Of a stretch of 9,438 bases of DNA, positions 6,594 to 9,438 are shown piece after piece; position 1 is the first letter of the stretch; the number at the start of each line of letters is the position of its first letter. Position numbers and translations under genes: made by a program. The DNA comes from Clostridia bacterium (GTDB taxonomy: Bacteria; Bacillota; Clostridia; Oscillospirales; Ruminococcaceae). The DNA lies in contig BNZN01000025.1 in assembly GCA_026001145.1 (NCBI GenBank), forward strand, positions 1-9,438, read 5' to 3'. The notes beneath the pieces were generated by a model. That model saw only the letters and a program-made list of their open reading frames with translations, was not told the origin of the DNA and ran no database searches.

Positions 6594-6932
6594 GTGTCTG
6601 CGAGGAAGCTTGGAAGGAAATCTGATCACAGGAAAGCAATGTTCAGAGGTATGGTAACGTTTTTGCTTGAAAATGGGAAAATGGAGACGACTGTTACGCG
6701 AGCAAAGGAACTGAGGTCGATGGCTGAGAAGATAGTTACTATAGGGAAAAATGCAAATCTTAATTCGAAGAGAAAAGTGTTTTCTTATGTAACCAAAGAA
6801 AATGTTGTGAAAAAACTGTTTGATGAAATTGCGCCGAAATATGCTGATGTGAGTGGAGGATATACCAGAATCACTAGGATTGGACCACGAAAAGGTGATG
6901 CCGCAGAAATGGCGATAATTGAATTGATCTAA
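6594..6932 (+). CDS. rplQ: 50S ribosomal protein L17, 112 aa (GTG start)
   Basis: L17 sits near the peptide exit tunnel of the 50S subunit. From GTG 6594 the protein reads [52 protein letters not shown], the family's conserved N-terminal block, and ends [25 protein letters not shown], the standard C-terminus. At 112 residues it is a compact but complete form. An upstream TTG at 6570 would add an unconserved IEKGVSC extension and cover the ribosome site. It is the last gene of the conserved operon; no hairpin with a U run is seen straight after it, so transcription may continue into the secreted-protein block. Confidence 0.96.
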   Translation: MSARKLGRKSDHRKAMFRGMVTFLLENGKMETTVTRAKELRSMAEKIVTIGKNANLNSKRKVFSYVTKENVVKKLFDEIAPKYADVSGGYTRITRIGPRKGDAAEMAIIELI

Positions 6933-7003
6933 GAGTAACCTGCCAGATTCGATAGGCTGGTGTATGGAGAAAATGAAAGAATAATGAGGGAGTGGTTGAG
7001 TTT

Positions 7004-7314
7004 ATGAGAAACAAAAAAGTGCTTACATTGATTTTAGCAGGTATGTTGGCTTCTAGTCAGGCGTTTGTTGGGTTTGCTGAGGACCCTTTCAAGGTAGGGA
7101 AATCTTTGCCAAAGGGAGTCGCCTTTGGACCATTGGTCCTGTGAATCGCTGTGGCGGCGTGGCGCATGACCGCGTAGGTGTGATGGCGATTGCCGAGTAC
7201 CTCTAGAAGGCGATTGAAGCGCCTGGAAGGACGTCTTTGGCGGCCGGCGCGCGACCCACTGTTACGTCACCGGGCGGGAAGGCAGCTATTGCAATTATCG
7301 ACCAGATGGCATAA
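7004..7314 (+). pseudogene. Remnant of secreted helical family, copy 1
   Basis: ATG 7004, with GAGGGAG at 6986-6992, opens a 46-codon frame: a good Sec signal peptide (MRNKKVLTLILAGMLASSQA, cleavage after VGFA near residue 25), then EDPFKVGKSLPKG and a stop at 7142-7144. The following GC-rich bases no longer fit this frame. In the -1 frame they read AIAEYL, a TAG at 7204-7206, KAIEAPGRTSLAAGARPTVTS and GGKAAIAIIDQMA, then TAA at 7312. LAAGARPTVTSPGG matches IPAGLRPTVSAPNG at the end of copy 3 and VPDNMRPIVKSDAG in copy 2. So this is the two ends of a family member with most of the middle lost, a frame change and an internal stop. The signal-peptide ORF might still be translated. TAG also ends map, rpsK and rpsD here, so recoding is unlikely. 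Product function unknown. Confidence 0.7.
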
Positions 7315-7351
7315 GCATAGCAAGAAGTGAAAAGCATAGAGTTAAAAAAAC

Positions 7352-7389
7352 AAAAGACTCGGAGTTGATTGAAAACTTCGGGTCTTTTT
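7352..7389 (+). terminator. Rho-independent terminator after copy 1
   Basis: AAAAGACTCGGAGTT pairs with AACTTCGGGTCTTTT across a 7-base loop (15 pairs, two of them G-T), ending in a T run. The A run on the 5' side may let it work in both directions. It is the first convincing terminator after secY, so it probably ends the ribosomal operon transcript. Nearly the same hairpin recurs at 9139-9178. Confidence 0.9.
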
Positions 7390-7489
7390 ATTCCCTTTGT
7401 TAAGTTGTTGATTGGAGATAATTTATAAAAATTAACGACAATATGCATGGAAAAACATATAACATTCCCAATTGCAAAAGAAACTAGAT

Positions 7490-7509
7490 AAATTTTTCAT
7501 GAAAAATTT
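7490..7509. repeat. Perfect 20-bp palindrome over the likely copy 2 start
   Basis: AAATTTTTCATGAAAAATTT is its own reverse complement. The central ATG (7499-7501) is a candidate start of copy 2, so a regulator bound here, or an RNA hairpin, would block initiation. It has no loop and no T run beyond TTT, so it is not a normal terminator. The 100 bases before it (7390-7489) are AT-rich; I see TATAAA at 7424-7429 and TATAAC near 7457 but no well-spaced -35 box. Confidence 0.6.
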
Positions 7510-7529
7510 GCTAAAATTATTGACTTGGT

Positions 7530-8327
7530 TTGGCTGTTGTGACGGCACTTGGTTCAATGGGTGTTATGTCGTCGGCAAATCCGTTTTTGGTCGGACGTGT
7601 AGTCATTAGTTCGAGAATTCCGTTGCAATCAGCGCAACAAGGCGGCCACGATCGCGTAGAGCACAGAACGTGCACACCAGAAGGCGCACCTGGCTTTCGG
7701 CTTGCGAGCTGGTTGTTTGCTCCTGGTGGTGTTGCGCCTGTACCGTTCGTGCCAGGCGGTGACGGCGTGACAATGTCTGATTTCGAGGCCTTACAAAAAC
7801 TGACCAACTTACTAAAAGACGGGGCAACGGCGATTCGAATGGTGGAAGAATATTTACAAACTTATTGTGCTTTGTACCAAGGTCAGGATTTCGATCAGTG
7901 GGTGGCAAGCAAGCCTTCTGTAGCAATAATGGAGCTGGGCTTGGGCACGCGAGAACGAGAGGCGACACGCCTTATAAATGCTGCCGTTGCGGAGGCCGTT
8001 GCAAAGATCAGAGCTTGGAACGGCGCCATTACCGAACCTCAAGCAAGAAATCAATTTCTGAAAGAGGTTGCCGATGCGTTGTTTGTCTTTTTGGGTAGGG
8101 CAACAACATCGCAAAAGAGTGACTTCGTTAAAGCTATCGGGGATTATTTGTGGGAGCTTATTACCGGGTATCACTCAGATGTTACACAATCGGCACCGGC
8201 AATTGGCAAACATTGGGACCAACTGACACATATAGATCCGGCCACTTGTGTCCCGGATAACATGAGACCAATAGTTAAAAGCGACGCGGGCAAACAAGTT
8301 CTGGCAGTGCTGAGGGATTTCGTGTAA
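7530..8327 (+). CDS. Secreted helical family protein, copy 2 (N-terminus probably frameshifted)
   Basis: I do not recognise this family. The 265-codon frame opens at TTG 7530 with LAVVTALGSMGVMSSA, which is the hydrophobic core and cleavage site of a signal peptide with no basic N-terminus and no ribosome site. The missing part, MKNLLKLLT, lies just upstream from ATG 7499 in another frame, one base out, so the gene is probably frameshifted near 7520-7530 or starts unusually. The mature part has a Gly/Pro-rich segment (about 50-80, APGGVAPVPFVPGG) and a mainly helical body (85-210), with INAAVA (149-154), IRAWNG (160-165), EPQAR (169-173) and KAIGDYLWELI (201-211). It ends MRPIVKSDAGKQVLAVLRDFV, with RP-V-G as in copies 1 and 3. 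The end has three TAA codons in a row (8325-8333). Copy 3 starts 33 bases on with no terminator between, so the two are likely co-transcribed. Confidence 0.65.
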   Translation: MAVVTALGSMGVMSSANPFLVGRVVISSRIPLQSAQQGGHDRVEHRTCTPEGAPGFRLASWLFAPGGVAPVPFVPGGDGVTMSDFEALQKLTNLLKDGATAIRMVEEYLQTYCALYQGQDFDQWVASKPSVAIMELGLGTREREATRLINAAVAEAVAKIRAWNGAITEPQARNQFLKEVADALFVFLGRATTSQKSDFVKAIGDYLWELITGYHSDVTQSAPAIGKHWDQLTHIDPATCVPDNMRPIVKSDAGKQVLAVLRDFV

Positions 8328-8360
8328 TAATAAAAGAATGATAAAGGAGAGTTTTGATTT

Positions 8361-9079
8361 ATGAAAAGTAAAAAGGTTGCGGTAATTGGTTTGGCGGCCG
8401 TAATGGCTTTGAGTTCGGCAACAGCGTCGTTTGCTGTCAATTCGTATATGGCGGGGACGCCGATTGGCAATCAAGTTATGAGGTTCCCGGCGTTTTTGAG
8501 CACCTGAGGAGTCAGTATCCGCTGCCCAACGGACCGGAAAGCGAGGCGGTTCATTGTGCTTTCCGTTTGGCAGCTGTTCTTCCTGGGCTCGATCCGCACG
8601 ACCTGATTTCGATTGTTAAAAAGGCCTCTTTGCGCATCCATACGGCGACGATTGTGCGGCGGGCGCGCTACTTGGCGGATACAGAATCGCGTCACGCGAA
8701 CAACGGGCAGGAACTGCGACAAGTTCTTCTTGGCGCGACTGCCGATGTGGCCACCGTGGTAGGTTTGATGCACGGACAGCATGTGGCAGGCGGGAACGGC
8801 CACCAACAAGTTGACGACGCCATCAACGCAGCCGTTGCGATGATTCGCTCGTGGGACCCGAACGCAACAGACGCGCAAGCACGTGCGTTGCTAAAAGAGG
8901 ATGTTGTTGCCGCGTGGGCTGTTTACCTTGCGCTCGCAGACGGCGAGCCGATGGACAGAAATGTTGTTGACGCGGTTGGCGGCGCGGTTGTGCAGTTGAT
9001 TAATGTGCCCGGAGGAACTCTTATTCCCGCAGGCTTGCGGCCAACAGTTAGCGCTCCGAACGGCTATACTTGTCGCTAA
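8361..9079 (+). pseudogene. Secreted helical family protein, copy 3, frameshifted after the signal peptide
   Basis: ATG 8361, with AAAGGAG at 8343-8349, encodes a clean Sec signal peptide (MKSKKVAVIGLAAVMALSSA, cleavage near TASFA-VN) and stops at 8505-8507 after 48 residues. The body continues in the frame two bases on (-1): YEVPGVFEHLRSQYPLPNGP from about 8477, through a helical region to TAA at 9077-9079. The longest ORF with a formal start there is TTG 8567-9079, but coding clearly begins before it. Body landmarks shared with copy 2 are INAAVA, IRSW, DAQAR, a VVAAWAVYL helix matching VADALFVFL, and GLRPTV near the end. The body is visibly GC-richer than the ribosomal genes (37 of 60 bases at 8701-8760). 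Either one indel killed the gene, or the ribosome shifts frame, or the assembly is wrong at one base. No enzyme motif or function can be named. Confidence 0.7.
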
Positions 9080-9138
9080 TTTGATAAATCAAATAGTATA
9101 ACCAAAAAGCAAAGGTTGAAAAACAAAAAAACCAAGTT

Positions 9139-9178
9139 AAAAAGGCTCGGAGTTGATTTAAAAACTTCGGGTCTTTTT
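9139..9178 (+). terminator. Rho-independent terminator after copy 3
   Basis: AAAAAGGCTCGGAGTT pairs with AACTTCGGGTCTTTTT (16 pairs including three G-T) around an 8-base loop, ending in five Ts. It shares CTCGGAGTTGATT and AAAACTTCGGGTCTTTTT with the terminator at 7352-7389, so both likely descend from one duplicated unit. It would end the copy 2-copy 3 transcript. Confidence 0.9.
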
Positions 9179-9185
9179 GTTCGCC

Positions 9186-9219
9186 AAAAAAGGGTTGCAT
9201 ATTGAGGTGCAACCTTTTT
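9186..9219. terminator. Second hairpin with A and T tracts
   Basis: AAAAAGG(G)TTGCA pairs with TGCAACCTTTTT, with one bulged G and an 8-base loop. The T run on one side and A run on the other suit a bidirectional terminator, here only eight bases after the previous one. It insulates the next gene. Confidence 0.7.
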
Positions 9220-9255
9220 GGTTTTGTGTGCACGTTCTTGAAAAAACTTGAGTTT

Positions 9256-9262
9256 GGAGGGG
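9256..9262 (+). promoter_or_regulatory. Ribosome binding site for the last gene (GGAGGGG)
   Basis: Strong site six bases before ATG 9269. It confirms that the partial frame at the window edge is a real gene. Confidence 0.8.
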
Positions 9263-9268
9263 ATTTGA

Positions 9269-9438
9269 ATGTTTGAAATCGTAAAGTTAATCGAAGGATT
9301 TTATTTGGTGGCGGGGAAAGAAGGAAAGGATGAAGCTTTGATTAAAAATTTGGGGTTGGCCGCAATCGAAGAGGTTAAAAGCAATTTTTCGGCAGGAGTG
9401 GATTTGGAAGATGGTCAACATAATCTTTTAATGCTCTG
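9269..9438 (+). CDS. Unidentified protein, first 56 residues (3' truncated by window)
   Basis: Hand translation from ATG 9269 gives MFEIVKLIEGFYLVAGKEGK, then a charged helical stretch (DEALIKNLGLAAIEEVKSNF) and VDLEDGQHNLLML at the window edge, with no stop. The layout, a first helix, a G(K)EG turn, a second helix and then a DxxxN-L segment, loosely resembles the N-terminus of M42/M20-type metallopeptidases, but too little is present to rely on this. It starts after two terminators, so it is a separate transcription unit not obviously linked to the secreted family. Base composition is like the ribosomal genes. Confidence 0.7.
   Translation, partial: MFEIVKLIEGFYLVAGKEGKDEALIKNLGLAAIEEVKSNFSAGVDLEDGQHNLLML

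Noticed and set aside
7204..7206. TAG as a recoded sense codon in copy 1
   Set aside because: map, rpsK and rpsD all end in TAG at their expected C-termini, so TAG is a normal stop here.
7530..7968. Overlapping plus- and minus-strand frames within copies 2 and 3 (for example 7606-7968 minus, 7865-8098 plus)
   Set aside because: They are frame shadows in GC-richer DNA; only the chosen frames carry the motifs shared between copies.
6933..9268. A mobile element or prophage carrying the secreted family
   Set aside because: There is no integrase, transposase, terminal inverted repeat or tRNA site; the only repeats are the two terminators.

Overview
The window looks like a chromosomal piece of a low-to-moderate-GC member of the Clostridia. 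This is inferred from gene order and from the form of individual proteins. The order secY-adk-map-(KOW protein)-infA-rpmJ-rpsM-rpsK-rpsD-rpoA-rplQ is the distal half of the S10/spc/alpha ribosomal superoperon as seen in Clostridia. rpsD lies between rpsK and rpoA, S4 is the four-cysteine zinc form, L36 is the zinc-ribbon form, and strong GGAGG sites precede ATG, GTG and TTG starts.

Region 1 (1-2168) holds the 3' part of secY, then adk and map, with adk and map sharing one base. Region 2 (2214-3038) is an insertion into this conserved order: a gene for a signal-peptide protein whose central and C-terminal parts resemble small ADP-ribosyltransferases. Region 3 (3086-5198) returns to the housekeeping set: the KOW protein, infA (TTG start), rpmJ, rpsM, rpsK and rpsD. 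A 245-base gap (5199-5443) follows, with small hairpins and a possible 16-codon ORF. Region 4 (5444-6932) is rpoA and rplQ. rpoA carries a 24-base direct repeat with a 31-base period that shifts the frame and swaps what looks like an ancestral acidic tail for a short basic one.

Region 5 (7004-9178) is an accessory block of three related genes in tandem for small, mostly helical secreted proteins that I do not recognise. Copy 1 is a decayed remnant. Copy 2 has a long intact body, but its likely signal peptide starts in another frame. Copy 3 has a clean signal peptide that is also out of frame with its GC-rich body. Near-identical terminators follow copy 1 and copy 3, which suggests duplication of a gene-plus-terminator unit. 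A second hairpin and the start of an unrelated gene (9269 onward, possibly a metallopeptidase) close the window.

The housekeeping genes are probably read as one long transcript covering protein export, N-terminal methionine removal, adenylate balance, translation initiation, small-subunit assembly and RNA polymerase alpha. I see no convincing terminator between secY and position 7352, so both the ADP-ribosyltransferase-like gene and copy 1 may be carried on highly expressed ribosomal transcripts. The broken secreted genes and the altered rpoA tail could mean a genome undergoing decay, as in host-restricted bacteria, or could reflect assembly error. The sequence alone does not decide this.
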